A DNA stretch of 64,000 bases from the NCBI RefSeq assembly GCF_013186535.1, contig NZ_JABMCZ010000003.1, positions 682,001-746,000 of the forward strand, written 5' to 3'. How positions within the stretch are numbered: position 1 is the first letter of the stretch; the number at the start of each line of letters is the position of its first letter. Origin of the DNA: Nocardia terpenica (GTDB taxonomy: Bacteria; Actinomycetota; Actinomycetes; Mycobacteriales; Mycobacteriaceae). The position numbers were made by a program, and so were the translations under genes. The notes beneath the pieces are model-generated. The model had not been told where the DNA came from. It was given only the letters and a program-made list of their open reading frames with translations, and made no database searches. Of the stretch, positions 1-8,391 are shown in pieces.

Positions 1-499
1 CACCCCGGGTGAGTCGCTGGTGGGCATCACCCCGGCCAACATCACCGGCAAGGGTCCGATCGGCCTGGTGTCCAAGTCCGGCACGCTGACCTACCAGATG
101 ATGTTCGAGCTGCGCGACTTCGGCTTCTCCACCGCCATCGGCATCGGCGGCGACCCGGTCATCGGCACCACCCACATCGACGCCATCGAGGCGTTCGAGA
201 AGGACCCGGAGACCAAGGTCATCGTCATGATCGGTGAGATCGGCGGCGACGCCGAGGAGCGGGCCGCGGCCTACATCAAGGCCAACGTGACCAAGCCGGT
301 CGTCGGCTACGTCGCGGGCTTCACCGCCCCCGAGGGCAAGACCATGGGCCACGCGGGCGCGATCGTGTCCGGTTCGTCGGGCACCGCCCAGGCGAAGAAG
401 GACGCGCTGGAGGCCGCGGGCGTGAAGGTCGGCAAGACGCCGTCCGAGACCGCCGCCCTGGCCCGCGAGATCCTGGAAAAGGCAGCGGTAACCGCCTGA
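1..499 (+). CDS. sucD: Succinyl-CoA ligase (ADP-forming) subunit alpha, C-terminal part
   Basis: TCA-cycle enzyme subunit that interconverts succinyl-CoA and succinate with nucleotide phosphorylation. The gene enters from the left edge in the frame starting at base 2, and about 165 C-terminal residues are visible. They include GPIGLVSKSGTLTY, the ligase signature EIGGDAEE and the phospho-histidine motif GHAGAI near base 350. The reading frame is intact to TGA at 497-499. A strong hairpin terminator follows. The downstream gene order (DUF5336, DUF6350, purN, purH) is that of M. tuberculosis sucD (Rv0952). Confidence 0.97.
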   Translation, partial: TPGESLVGITPANITGKGPIGLVSKSGTLTYQMMFELRDFGFSTAIGIGGDPVIGTTHIDAIEAFEKDPETKVIVMIGEIGGDAEERAAAYIKANVTKPVVGYVAGFTAPEGKTMGHAGAIVSGSSGTAQAKKDALEAAGVKVGKTPSETAALAREILEKAAVTA

Positions 500-513
500 T
501 CCCGGCCACGCAC

Positions 514-545
514 GAAGGCCGCCTCCGAAAAGGGAGGCGGCCTTC
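514..545 (+). terminator. Rho-independent-type terminator after sucD
   Basis: A perfect 13-bp stem (514-526 with 533-545, GAAGGCCGCCTCC and its complement) with a 6-nt loop lies 15 bases after the sucD stop. There is no U-tract, as is common in GC-rich actinobacteria. Confidence 0.8.
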
Positions 546-659
546 GGCCTGTCGACGCCGTACGGTTGCGGTGGCCGTGACCGAGACGCGTGTGTGCAGT
601 AGCGTCAAGAGGGCATCCGAGCCGTGAAGACGTTGAAGAACTGGATAGGAGACGACGAC

Positions 660-1703
660 ATGTCATACCCGACCGGGGGCTCCGGGTACAGCGGACCCGC
701 GCCGACGCCCTCCTCAGCACCCAGCTTCGGCCAGCCGTCGGCCGGTGGTGCCGGCGCTGGCTCAGCAGCCGCCCCGGAAGCGAGCGGGAAGGGGCTGTCT
801 TTCTATCTCGCGATCGGCACCGCCGCGCTCGGTGTCATCAATTTCCTCCTGGGCTTCACGTCGTACGCGACCCAGAAGGGGTACGACGCGGGCATGGGCG
901 TGCGCATCCCCGAGACCAGCGCGAGCTTCTTCAAGACCGCCGGCGTGTCGCCGCTGCTGGTGTTCCTGCTGCTGGGCGGCCTGCTCGCGGGCCTATCCCT
1001 GCTGCCCAAGCAGAACTGGACCGGCGTGGCCGCGGCGGCGTCCGCCGCGGGCTTCCTGGGCCTGCTGTTCCAGACCTTCAGCCTGCCCGACAACATCAGC
1101 GCGGCGTGGGGCGCCTGGGTCGTGATCTTCCTGGGCCTGGTGCAGACCGCGGCCGCGGTGATCGCGCTGCTGTTCCAGGTCGGCATCCTGTCCGAGCCCG
1201 CCCCGAAACCCGCTGCGGCACAGGGCGGTTTCGGCGCCCCGGGTAGCTACGGCCAGCAGCCGGGCTACGGCCAGGCGCAGGCGGGGCAGCAGCCCGCCGC
1301 CTACGGTCAGGCGGCGCAGCCCGGCCAGCAGGCGTCCTACGGCCAGTTCGGCCAGCAGGCCGCCTACGGCCAGGCGCAGCAGGGGTCCTACGGCCAGTAC
1401 GGGCAGCAGCAGTACGGCCAGCAGTACGGTCAGCAGCCCTACGGCCAGCAGGCCCAGCAGCCCTACGGTCAGCAGTACGGCGCGCAGTCGGCCTACGGCG
1501 CCCAGCAGCGTCCGCAGCAGGCCGCCGCCGACGAGAACGCCGCCACCCAGAACTTCGGCGCGCAGTCCGCGCAGCCGCAGTACGGCTCGCTCAACCTGGG
1601 CAATCAGGGTGCGGCACAGGGTCAGCCGTTCGGCGGCGAGCAGCCCGCCAACCCGTCCGGCGACGCCACCAAGGCGTTCCGTCCCGAGGACGACCAGAAG
1701 TAA
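660..1703 (+). CDS. DUF5336 family four-helix membrane protein with Gln/Tyr/Gly-rich tail
   Basis: Homologous by content and position to M. tuberculosis Rv0954 (34 kDa antigenic protein family); function unknown. The start at 660 (MSYPTGG) follows the ribosome site AGGAGA at 647; an upstream in-frame ATG at 624 has no such site. The roughly 347-residue protein has a Pro/Ser/Gly-rich N-terminus, four hydrophobic segments (about residues 46-68, 96-113, 119-138, 146-170), and a long tail made of many YGQQ, YGQA and YGQ repeats ending in a charged segment. The tail looks disordered and lies on the same side of the membrane as the N-terminus if all four helices span. It stands alone between the sucD terminator and the DUF6350 gene. 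Confidence 0.85.
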   Translation: MSYPTGGSGYSGPAPTPSSAPSFGQPSAGGAGAGSAAAPEASGKGLSFYLAIGTAALGVINFLLGFTSYATQKGYDAGMGVRIPETSASFFKTAGVSPLLVFLLLGGLLAGLSLLPKQNWTGVAAAASAAGFLGLLFQTFSLPDNISAAWGAWVVIFLGLVQTAAAVIALLFQVGILSEPAPKPAAAQGGFGAPGSYGQQPGYGQAQAGQQPAAYGQAAQPGQQASYGQFGQQAAYGQAQQGSYGQYGQQQYGQQYGQQPYGQQAQQPYGQQYGAQSAYGAQQRPQQAAADENAATQNFGAQSAQPQYGSLNLGNQGAAQGQPFGGEQPANPSGDATKAFRPEDDQK

Positions 1704-1909
1704 TCCCGTTTCCCCCGCCCCGTCGGCGGGCCGGGTGCGGTCTCGTGCGGCGCGCCTGACCCGTCGGCGCGGGGGAAACTGTCACGCTTGCGCGCGAGAC
1801 ATTTCGCTCACGACACTGCCGACCTGTGGCGAGGGGGCGCTGTGCACTCTGCAGTCCGATCCGGGAACCCGCGCGTGATCCGGGCCGGGCGCGCGGCCGA
1901 GGCGGTGTC

Positions 1910-3454
1910 GTGAGATCCTCGCTGGCTCGCTGGGACGACTCGCGCGGCACCCCGCGCCCGCCGGAGGACAACGTCTTCGGCTCGCTGAGCCCCGAGCGGG
2001 CCAAGGTGCTGCTGTTCGTCGCCGCCCGGGCGTCGAGCTTCACCATGGTCGTCATCGTGGTGCTGGTGCTCGGCACGCTGCTCGCCGCCGGCAGCGGCAT
2101 GACCGGGGCCTCCGGGGCGATCGCCGCGGGTTGGCTTGCGGTGCACCAGGTTCCGCTGGTGATCGGCAAGACCTCGCTGAGCCTGCTGCCGTTGGCGCCG
2201 ACCGCCGTCATCGCCTGGCTCACCGCCCGCGACTGCGCCCGGGCGGTCGAGCCGCAGGCGCCGCGGGTGGATCTGGCCTGGATCGCGGGCGCCGCGCTGG
2301 CCGGGCCGCTGCTGATCACGGCGGTGTGTCTGGCGGTGGCGGAGGATGCCTCGGCCGTGGTCGCGCTGCAGCCGCCGCAGACGCTGGTGGCCTTCGGCTG
2401 GGTGGGCGGCCTGCATCTGGCGGCGGCCGTGGCGGGAATGGCGACTCGGCTGTACGCCGTGCCGCCGTGGCGGGACCTGGTCACCGACCGGCTGCCCGCC
2501 TGGGTGCTGCCCGGGGCGCGGGCGGCGCTGCACGCGCTGCGGCGGCTGCTGCTCGCCGGGGTCGTCGCCACCGTGGTCGCGTTCCTGCTGCACTGGTCGC
2601 GGATCGGCGAAACCTACCGGGCCGCGGGCGATCTCGGTGGCGTGCTGGGCCTGACGGTGCTGTCGCTGAGCTATCTGCCGAATGTGGCGATCGCCGCGAC
2701 GAGCGTGCTGGTCGGTGCGGACGTGCACATCGGTGGGGGCTCGCTGAGCCTGTTCTCCGTTGCGGGAGCGCGGGTTCCGGCCCTGCCGATCCTCGCTGCG
2801 GTCCCCACCGGCCCGGCGGCCGGGTGGTGGCCGGTGCTGCTGCTGGTCCCGGCGGCGGTCGGCGCGCTGGTGGGGGTGGAGTGCGGTCGCGCGGTCGATT
2901 CGCCGCGGACGCCCTGGGCGACGCTGACCGCGGCGGGGGTGGTCGCGGTGGCGCTGACCGTGTTCGGGCTGCTGGCCGGTGGCGCGGTCGGTTCGTTCGG
3001 TGATATCGGGCCGGGCGTGCTGCTCACCGCCCTGCTGGCCTTCGGCTGGCTCGCGGTGGCGGGCTTCGCGGGGCTGTTGGCCGCGCGGTGGTTCCTGCCC
3101 GTGCCGGTCGCCGACGAATACGCCGCCGACGCCTTCGACGACGAGGCCCCCTACGACGAGTACGTGGCCGAGGGCGACTACGGCGACGACTATTACCGCG
3201 CCGACGGGTACGCCGACGAGCCCGGTGTCGACCACGACGCGCATGGGTACGACTACGAGTACGTCGACTACACCCTCGATCCCGACGCCGCCGACCAGGT
3301 CGTGGACGGCGAGCTCGTGGAGGAGCCGCTGGCCCTCGACGCGACCGGCGCCATGGCCGCGCGTACCTACCTCGGCGACGCGGAGGCCGAGGTCGTCGAC
3401 GCCGAGGTGGTGGAACAGGACCTGCCGCACGGTGATCAAATGGACGGTCGTTAG
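1910..3454 (+). CDS. DUF6350 polytopic membrane protein
   Basis: Large membrane protein, counterpart of Rv0955 between the DUF5336 gene and purN. It has many hydrophobic helices over residues 30-420, then an acidic tail rich in Asp, Glu and Tyr (for example EYAADAFDDEAPYDEY). Function unknown. The start is uncertain. GTG at 1910 (VRSSLARWDDSRGTP) is chosen because the hydrophobic part begins soon after and upstream codons read as unconserved basic sequence; an ATG at 1826 is also in frame. With GTG the protein has 514 residues. It is followed by purN after about 90 bases, perhaps co-transcribed. Confidence 0.8.
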   Translation: MRSSLARWDDSRGTPRPPEDNVFGSLSPERAKVLLFVAARASSFTMVVIVVLVLGTLLAAGSGMTGASGAIAAGWLAVHQVPLVIGKTSLSLLPLAPTAVIAWLTARDCARAVEPQAPRVDLAWIAGAALAGPLLITAVCLAVAEDASAVVALQPPQTLVAFGWVGGLHLAAAVAGMATRLYAVPPWRDLVTDRLPAWVLPGARAALHALRRLLLAGVVATVVAFLLHWSRIGETYRAAGDLGGVLGLTVLSLSYLPNVAIAATSVLVGADVHIGGGSLSLFSVAGARVPALPILAAVPTGPAAGWWPVLLLVPAAVGALVGVECGRAVDSPRTPWATLTAAGVVAVALTVFGLLAGGAVGSFGDIGPGVLLTALLAFGWLAVAGFAGLLAARWFLPVPVADEYAADAFDDEAPYDEYVAEGDYGDDYYRADGYADEPGVDHDAHGYDYEYVDYTLDPDAADQVVDGELVEEPLALDATGAMAARTYLGDAEAEVVDAEVVEQDLPHGDQMDGR

Positions 3455-3542
3455 GCTTTGGTACGGCGGTCCACGATGCCGCCGCAATCCTCAGCCCCGA
3501 CACACAGGGAGTAGAGCGCTGACGATCTCGCCCATCCCGTCG

Positions 3543-4175
3543 GTGCCGCCCACGGCACCCGCGACCGTCGTCGTGCTCGCCTCGGGCACCGGATCGTTGC
3601 TGCACTCGCTCATCGCGGCCACCCGCGAGCCCGGCTATCCGGCCCACATCGCCGCGGTCGGCGTCGACCGGGCCTGTGGCGCAACCGAACACGCGGACGC
3701 GGCCGGTATCCCGCACTTCCGGGTGGCGCTGTCCGACCATCCCGGCCGCGCGGCCTGGGACGCCGCGCTGACCGAGGCGGTCGCCGCCTACGCGCCCGAT
3801 CTGGTGGTGTCGGCGGGCTTCATGAAGATCCTCGGCCCGGCGTTCCTGGAGCGTTTCGGCGGCCGGATCATCAACACCCACCCCGCGCTGCTGCCCGCGT
3901 TCCCGGGCGCGCACGGGGTCCGGGACGCGCTCGCCTACGGGGTGCGCGTGACCGGTTCCACCGTGCACCTGGTGGACGCCGGGGTCGATACCGGGCCGAT
4001 CCTCGCGCAGGAGGCGGTCGCGGTGCTGCCCGGCGACGACGAGGCCACCCTGCACGAGCGGATCAAGGGTGTGGAGCGCCGGTTGCTGGCGGAAGTCGTC
4101 GCGGCCGTCGCGACCAGAGGTGTTGTCTCCGATGGACGAAAGGCAGTTATTCCAGATGAGCGAGTTCTGCGGTGA
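3543..4175 (+). CDS. purN: Phosphoribosylglycinamide formyltransferase
   Basis: Transfers a formyl group from 10-formyltetrahydrofolate to GAR in purine synthesis. Visible features are the N-terminal VVVLASGTGSLL phosphate-binding loop, the catalytic Asn in INTHPALLPAF, the His in GSTVHLV and the Asp in GVDTGPIL. The size, about 210 residues, fits the family. The start is doubtful. GTG at 3543 is the first usual start codon near the conserved part, but CTG at 3519 sits 6 bases after AGGGAG and may be the true initiator. The stop overlaps the purH start (GTGA), giving translational coupling. Confidence 0.93.
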   Translation: MPPTAPATVVVLASGTGSLLHSLIAATREPGYPAHIAAVGVDRACGATEHADAAGIPHFRVALSDHPGRAAWDAALTEAVAAYAPDLVVSAGFMKILGPAFLERFGGRIINTHPALLPAFPGAHGVRDALAYGVRVTGSTVHLVDAGVDTGPILAQEAVAVLPGDDEATLHERIKGVERRLLAEVVAAVATRGVVSDGRKAVIPDERVLR

Positions 4176-5785
4176 GTGAGCGCAAGCCGATCGGCAGGGC
4201 GCTGGTGAGCGTCTACGACAAGACCGGACTCGTCGAGCTGGCCACCGGCCTGCATGCCGCCGGCGTGGAGCTGGTGTCGACCGGGTCGACCGCGGCGCGC
4301 ATCGCCGAGGCCGGTATCCCGGTCACCAAGGTGGAGGATCTGACCGGCTTTCCGGAGACGCTGGACGGGCGGGTCAAGACGCTGCACCCGCGCGTGCACG
4401 CGGGCATCCTGGCCGACCTGCGCAAGCAGGAGCACGCCGAGCAGCTGGTCGAGCTCGGCGTGGCGGCGTTCGAACTGGTGGTGGTGAACCTGTACCCGTT
4501 CACCCAGACAGTCGCGAGCGGCGCGGGCCCGGACGAGTGCGTCGAGCAGATCGATATCGGCGGCCCCTCGATGGTGCGGGCCGCGGCCAAGAACCACCCG
4601 TCGGTGGCGGTGGTGGTGAACACCGGCGACTACGACGCGGTGCTGACGGCGGTGCGGTCCGGCGGGTTCACCCTCGCCGAGCGAACCGCGCTGGCGGCCA
4701 AGGCATTCCAGCACACCGCAAGCTACGACGTGGCGGTGGCGAGCTGGATGACGAACGTCCTTGCCCCGGCGGAAGGGCGTGCCGGGGCCGATGTGGGTGG
4801 TCGTGCCGGGGCCGACGTGGGAGCGGCGGGAGTGCGCGAATTCCCGGCCTGGCTCGGTGGGGCGTGGACGCGCGAAGCGGTGCTGCGCTATGGGGAGAAT
4901 CCGCATCAGGCCGCGGCGCTGTATCGCAATGCCGACGGTGTGCCGGGGCTGGCGCAGGCGAAGCAGGTGCACGGCAAGGAGATGTCGTACAACAACTACA
5001 CCGACGCCGATGCCGCGTGGCGGGCCGCCTGGGACCACACCGCGGCCGCGGTGGCGATCATCAAGCACGCCAACCCCTGTGGCATCGCGGTCGGCGCGGA
5101 TATCGCCGAGGCGCACCGCAAGGCGCACGCCTGCGATCCGGTGAGCGCGTTCGGCGGTGTGATCGCGGCCAACCGCGAGGTGACCGTCGAGATGGCCGAG
5201 CAGGTCGCGGAGATCTTCACCGAGGTGATCGTCGCGCCGGGTTACGCCGACGGCGCGGTGGAAGTGTTGCAGCGCAAGAAGAATGTGCGCATCCTGATCG
5301 CGGAGCAGCCGCGGCGCGGCGGGGCCGAGTTGCGGCCGATCAGCGGTGGCGCGCTGCTGCAGCAGGTCGACATTGTCGATGCCGCGGGTGACGATCCGGC
5401 CAACTGGACGCTCGTCTCGGGCGAGGCGGCCGATGCCGACACCCTCGCCGATCTCGAATTCGCCTGGCGCGCCTGCCGTGCCGTGAAGTCGAACGCGATT
5501 CTGCTGGCCCACGGCGGCGCCTCGGTCGGCGTCGGCATGGGGCAGGTCAACCGTGTCGACGCGGTGCATCTGGCGGTGCTGCGCGCGGGCGATCGCGCCA
5601 AGGGCTCGGTGGCGGCCTCCGACGCCTACTTCCCGTTCCCGGACGGCCCGCAGCAGCTCATCGCCGCCGGGGTGAAAGCCATTGTGCAGCCGGGCGGTTC
5701 GGTGCGCGATCAGCTGACCATAGATGCCTGCAAAGAGGCGGGCGTGACGATGTATCTCACGGGGGCGCGCCACTTCGCGCACTAG
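4172..5785 (+). CDS. purH: Bifunctional AICAR transformylase / IMP cyclohydrolase
   Basis: Carries out the last two steps of IMP synthesis. The 537-residue protein has the N-terminal IMP cyclohydrolase (MGS-like) domain, with ALVSVYDKTGL, GGTA-type loop VSTGSTAARI, and DGRVKTLHPRVHAG. The AICAR transformylase domain follows from about residue 225, with RYGENPHQAA, IIKHANPCG, DPVSAFGG and KSNAI. GTG overlaps the purN stop by four bases. Between the domains the linker carries an in-frame duplicate of eight residues, GRAGADVG twice (bases 4777-4824). Otherwise it is normal. Confidence 0.97.
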   Translation: MSERKPIGRALVSVYDKTGLVELATGLHAAGVELVSTGSTAARIAEAGIPVTKVEDLTGFPETLDGRVKTLHPRVHAGILADLRKQEHAEQLVELGVAAFELVVVNLYPFTQTVASGAGPDECVEQIDIGGPSMVRAAAKNHPSVAVVVNTGDYDAVLTAVRSGGFTLAERTALAAKAFQHTASYDVAVASWMTNVLAPAEGRAGADVGGRAGADVGAAGVREFPAWLGGAWTREAVLRYGENPHQAAALYRNADGVPGLAQAKQVHGKEMSYNNYTDADAAWRAAWDHTAAAVAIIKHANPCGIAVGADIAEAHRKAHACDPVSAFGGVIAANREVTVEMAEQVAEIFTEVIVAPGYADGAVEVLQRKKNVRILIAEQPRRGGAELRPISGGALLQQVDIVDAAGDDPANWTLVSGEAADADTLADLEFAWRACRAVKSNAILLAHGGASVGVGMGQVNRVDAVHLAVLRAGDRAKGSVAASDAYFPFPDGPQQLIAAGVKAIVQPGGSVRDQLTIDACKEAGVTMYLTGARHFAH

Positions 5786-5786
5786 G

Positions 5787-5849
5787 TCCCGGCCAAAAGC
5801 ATGCCGGGAACAAGGGATTTCGAGCCTGCCGGGAACAGGGGTAGCGAAC
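5787..5849. repeat. Hairpin repeat locus A (one 23-nt core plus half-core unit)
   Basis: One copy of the dispersed hairpin occupies 5787-5809: stem TCCCGGC/GCCGGGA with a 9-nt loop CAAAAGCAT, the reverse orientation. On its right side, near 5825, a second half-core TGCCGGGAACAGG repeats the arm. It begins one base after the purH stop TAG, in a convergent gene junction. Confidence 0.8.
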
Positions 5850-5850
5850 C

Positions 5851-5887
5851 AACAGGGCCCTGCGCGGCATTCGCGCAGGGCCCTGTT
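5851..5887. terminator. Long perfect hairpin terminator after purH
   Basis: A perfect 15-bp stem (5851-5865 with 5873-5887, AACAGGGCCCTGCGC and its complement) encloses a 7-nt loop. It lies 65 bases after purH and just outside repeat locus A. It could serve either strand. Confidence 0.85.
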
Positions 5888-6260
5888 CACCATCCAGGTT
5901 CCGGGCCTTGGCCATCCCGGTCCCCGGGTCTTTCTCGGTTTCGGGCCCCGAGTCTTCCTCGTCTCGGGTCCCGAGTCTCAGTAGCGCATCGCGGTGTCCG
6001 GGTCGAACGGTTCGTGATTCGGCACTCGATGTTCTACTGTGCCACCGATGATTTCGTACGGCATCCCGAGACCGTGCACCACATCGAAGATATCGGTCTA
6101 CTCCTGTAGGGGTTTCCGGCTGCCGGTCCGGCCACCGTCCGCACCGTCCGAAGCGCAAGTCCGGCACCGGGATTGATACCGACCTTCGTGCGGGCGACAG
6201 CGTACACCCATTCGTGGACGACGGAGCCGTCGGAGATGAACGAGCAGGCCGCTCGCACTA
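5888..6260. other. Intergenic region without a supported gene
   Basis: About 370 bases between convergent genes. The first 90 bases hold degenerate short repeats of CGGG(T/C)CCCGAGTCTT type. The rest has short open frames on both strands, but none shows family motifs, a ribosome site or the codon pattern of its neighbours. Confidence 0.4.
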
Positions 6261-6716
6261 TTAGTGGGAACTCAGGACCTTTCTATTGCCCAGGGGTTGC
6301 TCGAGCTGCACCTCCACCGTGCCGAAGACGGCGATCATCGTGCACATCCGGCCGGTGGCCTCGGGCAGGGTGCCCTCCCGCAATGTGATGGTTACCGTGC
6401 TGTCGGTCTCCGCGGCGGAGACGTCCACCCCGTAGCAATCCGGCGAGCCGATCTGGAAATTCACCGCGATGCGGTCGGGGGCGACCCGGCTCCAGCTGTC
6501 GAACGGGAGGACGCGCGCGCCGACGATCGCGGGATTGGCGGTGAACATGCGGCCGGGCTGCGGCGGCACCTGCTCGGTCGGGCCGGGTCCGCTCGAGGCG
6601 GTGCTCGGATTCTGTTGGGTACCATCGCTGTTCGCGGAGCCGCAGGCGGCGATCGATAGCAGTGCCAGCAGCGCGACGGCCGCACCGGCGCGGCGCGGCC
6701 GCGGGTTCGAGGTCAT
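6261..6716 (-). CDS. Small secreted lipoprotein, function unknown
   Basis: A 151-residue protein with a lipoprotein signal: basic MTSNPRPRRA, hydrophobic AVALLALLSIAAC and a lipobox with Cys at about residue 27. A Ser/Thr/Pro/Gln-rich linker follows, then a compact domain of about 110 residues (FDSWSRVAPDRIAVNFQIGSP region) with two cysteines (near SPDCYGV and GRMCTMI) that may pair. I do not recognise the domain. ATG at 6716 is chosen because the signal peptide begins there; a GTG three codons upstream is also possible. It faces purH tail to tail. Confidence 0.75.
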   Translation of the reverse strand: MTSNPRPRRAGAAVALLALLSIAACGSANSDGTQQNPSTASSGPGPTEQVPPQPGRMFTANPAIVGARVLPFDSWSRVAPDRIAVNFQIGSPDCYGVDVSAAETDSTVTITLREGTLPEATGRMCTMIAVFGTVEVQLEQPLGNRKVLSSH

Positions 6717-6926
6717 GAGCGTCACCCTAGTGGGCGCGCCGCGCCGGGTGGCGGCGACCGCGGTCGCGGACCTAGTGAACTTTCTGCAACGACTGCGCAT
6801 ATCGCCTGCGGGCCGCCTCGGCCGCGCAGTACTGTTCGCTGGCGGCGGGCGTATGCGGTCCCCGCCGCCGATGCGCAAGGCGAACACGCACGACGAAGCG
6901 AATCCCCTTCTCCGAAAGGAACATCC

Positions 6927-7487
6927 ATGGGCGACACGCTGCACGTAGGCGATGAACTCGGTCTCGGTCAATCCCTGCAGGGTGGTGCCTACACCCTGAC
7001 GCTGCAGAACGACGGCAACCTGGTGCTCTCCGAACCGGGCGGCGTCGTGTGGGCGACCAACACCCATGAGCAGGGGGTGCAGCGGGCCGTGTTGCAGCAG
7101 GACGGCAACTTCGTGCTCTACAAGGACGACGGCGCGGTGTGGGCCACCGATACCGACGGCAAGGACGCCGACCGGCTGGTGGTGCAGCCCGACCGCAACG
7201 TCGTGCTGTACGGCAAGGACGGCAGCCCGCTGTGGGCGTCGGACACCCACACCGACACCCCGATCGCCGCCGAGGAACCGGCCGCGGCTCCCGTCGCCGA
7301 GGAGGTCCCCCCGCCGCCCCCGCCCGCCCCCGAACCCCGCACCTACACCGTCGAATCCGGCGACACCCTGTGGGCGGTCGCCGAGCGCTTCTACGGCGAC
7401 GGCAACCGCTACCGCGACATCGCCGCCGCCAACGGCATCGACAACCCGGACGTGGTGAATGTCGGCCAGGTGCTGACGATTCCGTAG
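6927..7487 (+). CDS. Bulb-type lectin domain plus LysM domain protein
   Basis: A 186-residue protein. Residues 1-110 form a bulb-lectin (mannose-binding B-lectin) fold with repeating QNDGNLVL, QQDGNFVLY and QPDRNVVLY strands and W-A-T/S-D turns. A Pro/Ala/Glu linker follows (about 112-136). The C-terminal 50 residues are a LysM peptidoglycan-binding domain (YTVESGDTLWAVAERFYGDG to VGQVLTIP). A ribosome site AAAGGA lies seven bases before the ATG. No signal peptide is visible, so how it would reach wall glycans is unclear. A hairpin terminator follows at once. Confidence 0.85.
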   Translation: MGDTLHVGDELGLGQSLQGGAYTLTLQNDGNLVLSEPGGVVWATNTHEQGVQRAVLQQDGNFVLYKDDGAVWATDTDGKDADRLVVQPDRNVVLYGKDGSPLWASDTHTDTPIAAEEPAAAPVAEEVPPPPPPAPEPRTYTVESGDTLWAVAERFYGDGNRYRDIAAANGIDNPDVVNVGQVLTIP

Positions 7488-7497
7488 AAAGCGGCAA

Positions 7498-7527
7498 AAG
7501 GCCCCGACGCGTATGCGTCGGGGCCTT
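7498..7527. terminator. Bidirectional-type hairpin terminator
   Basis: A perfect 13-bp stem (AAGGCCCCGACGC, 7498-7510, with 7515-7527) and a GTAT loop. The stem ends in A and T runs on both sides, so it can serve both the lectin gene and the convergent rpsR. Confidence 0.88.
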
Positions 7528-7549
7528 CGTCTTCGGCTGGCGCGCCTCG

Positions 7550-7804
7550 TCAGCGGCTGGTGAACGGCAGCAGGGCCATCTCGCGGGCGTTCTTCACCGC
7601 GACGGCGACCTCGCGCTGCTGCTGCGGGGTCAGGCCCGTGACCCGGCGGCTGCGGATCTTGCCGCGGTCGGAGATGAACGTGCGGAGCAGGTTCACGTCC
7701 TTGTAGTCCACCGTCTCGACGCCGGCGGCGATGAGCGGGTTCTTCTTCGGGCGGCGCGCCTGCTCGGCGCGGACCTTCTTCGACGGTGCTCGTTTCACTG
7801 CCAT
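7550..7804 (-). CDS. rpsR2: 30S ribosomal protein S18, zinc-independent paralogue
   Basis: An 84-residue S18 with the usual core (VDYKDVNLLRTFISDRGKI, RVTGLTPQQQREVAVAVKNAREMALLPF). It has no cysteines, while the zinc-binding housekeeping form of mycobacteria carries CxxC near residue 20. It is the last gene of the rpmB-rpmG-rpsN-rpsR set controlled by the Zur-like box at 8644, matching M. tuberculosis Rv2055c-Rv2058c. A gap of 114 bases separates it from rpsN, longer than elsewhere in the set, and it has its own ribosome site (AAAGGA). Confidence 0.95.
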   Translation of the reverse strand: MAVKRAPSKKVRAEQARRPKKNPLIAAGVETVDYKDVNLLRTFISDRGKIRSRRVTGLTPQQQREVAVAVKNAREMALLPFTSR

Positions 7805-7918
7805 GTCAGTATCCTTTCTCGGCCTGAGCTCTGGGCCCTACGTGGTTACGCAGGCTGCCTCCTCCGGGCCCTGACCGCTCACGCCGGGGTTCCTTCTCAC
7901 TCACGAGGTCTGTGATGG

Positions 7919-8224
7919 TTACCAACTCGATTTGTGCACACCGGGCAGCTCACCCCGGTGTGCCAGCTCGCGCACCCGTACGCGGGAGAGGCCGAACTTC
8001 CGGAGATGACCACGGGGGCGACCGTCCGTGGCGTCCCGATTGCGCAATCGTACCGGACTGGCATCGCGCGGCAGCCGCTGCAGGGCGGCCCGGGCGGCGG
8101 CGCGTTCGTCCTCCGGCGTCGCCGGGTTGCGCACGAGTTTCTTGAGCTCGGCGCGTCGTTCGGCGTAGCGGGCGACGATCAGTGTGCGCTGCTCGTTGCG
8201 GACGATCTTGGACTTCTTGGCCAT
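7919..8224 (-). CDS. rpsN2: 30S ribosomal protein S14, zinc-independent paralogue
   Basis: A 101-residue long-form S14 (MAKKSKIVRNEQRTLIVARY, NRDATDGRPRGHLRKFGLSRVRVRELA) with no CxxC motifs, so it binds no zinc. Its ATG overlaps the rpmG stop by one base (TGATG), so translation is coupled. It is likely induced under zinc starvation to replace the zinc form. Confidence 0.96.
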   Translation of the reverse strand: MAKKSKIVRNEQRTLIVARYAERRAELKKLVRNPATPEDERAAARAALQRLPRDASPVRLRNRDATDGRPRGHLRKFGLSRVRVRELAHRGELPGVHKSSW

Positions 8225-8391
8225 CAGCGATCCTCCCGGAACTCGACGTGCCGGCGGACCACGGGGTCGTACTTGCGCAGTACCAACCGATCCGGGTCGT
8301 TGCGGCGATTCTTGCGGGTGACGTAGGTGTAGCCGGTGCCGGCCGTCGAGCGCAGCTTGACGATCGGGCGCAGCTCGGTGGTGCGGGCCAT
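8224..8391 (-). CDS. rpmG: 50S ribosomal protein L33, zinc-independent paralogue
   Basis: A 55-residue L33 (MARTTELRPIVKLRSTAGTG, YVTRKNRRNDPDRLVLRKYD). Both cysteine pairs of zinc-binding L33 are missing. Start and stop each overlap the neighbouring ribosomal gene by one base, so the three genes are translationally coupled. Confidence 0.96.
   Translation of the reverse strand: MARTTELRPIVKLRSTAGTGYTYVTRKNRRNDPDRLVLRKYDPVVRRHVEFREDR

Noticed and set aside
1808..3487. Very long antisense frame opposite the DUF6350 gene
   Set aside because: It is the reverse shadow of a GC-rich gene with third-position GC bias; its translation is low-complexity Arg/His/Gly with no domain.
3935..5893. Long minus-strand frame opposite purH
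   Set aside because: purH is certain on the plus strand; the antisense translation is a codon-bias artefact.
6034..6258. Possible small gene on the minus strand
   Set aside because: The 74-residue translation has no family signal, no good ribosome site and atypical composition; the region is treated as intergenic.
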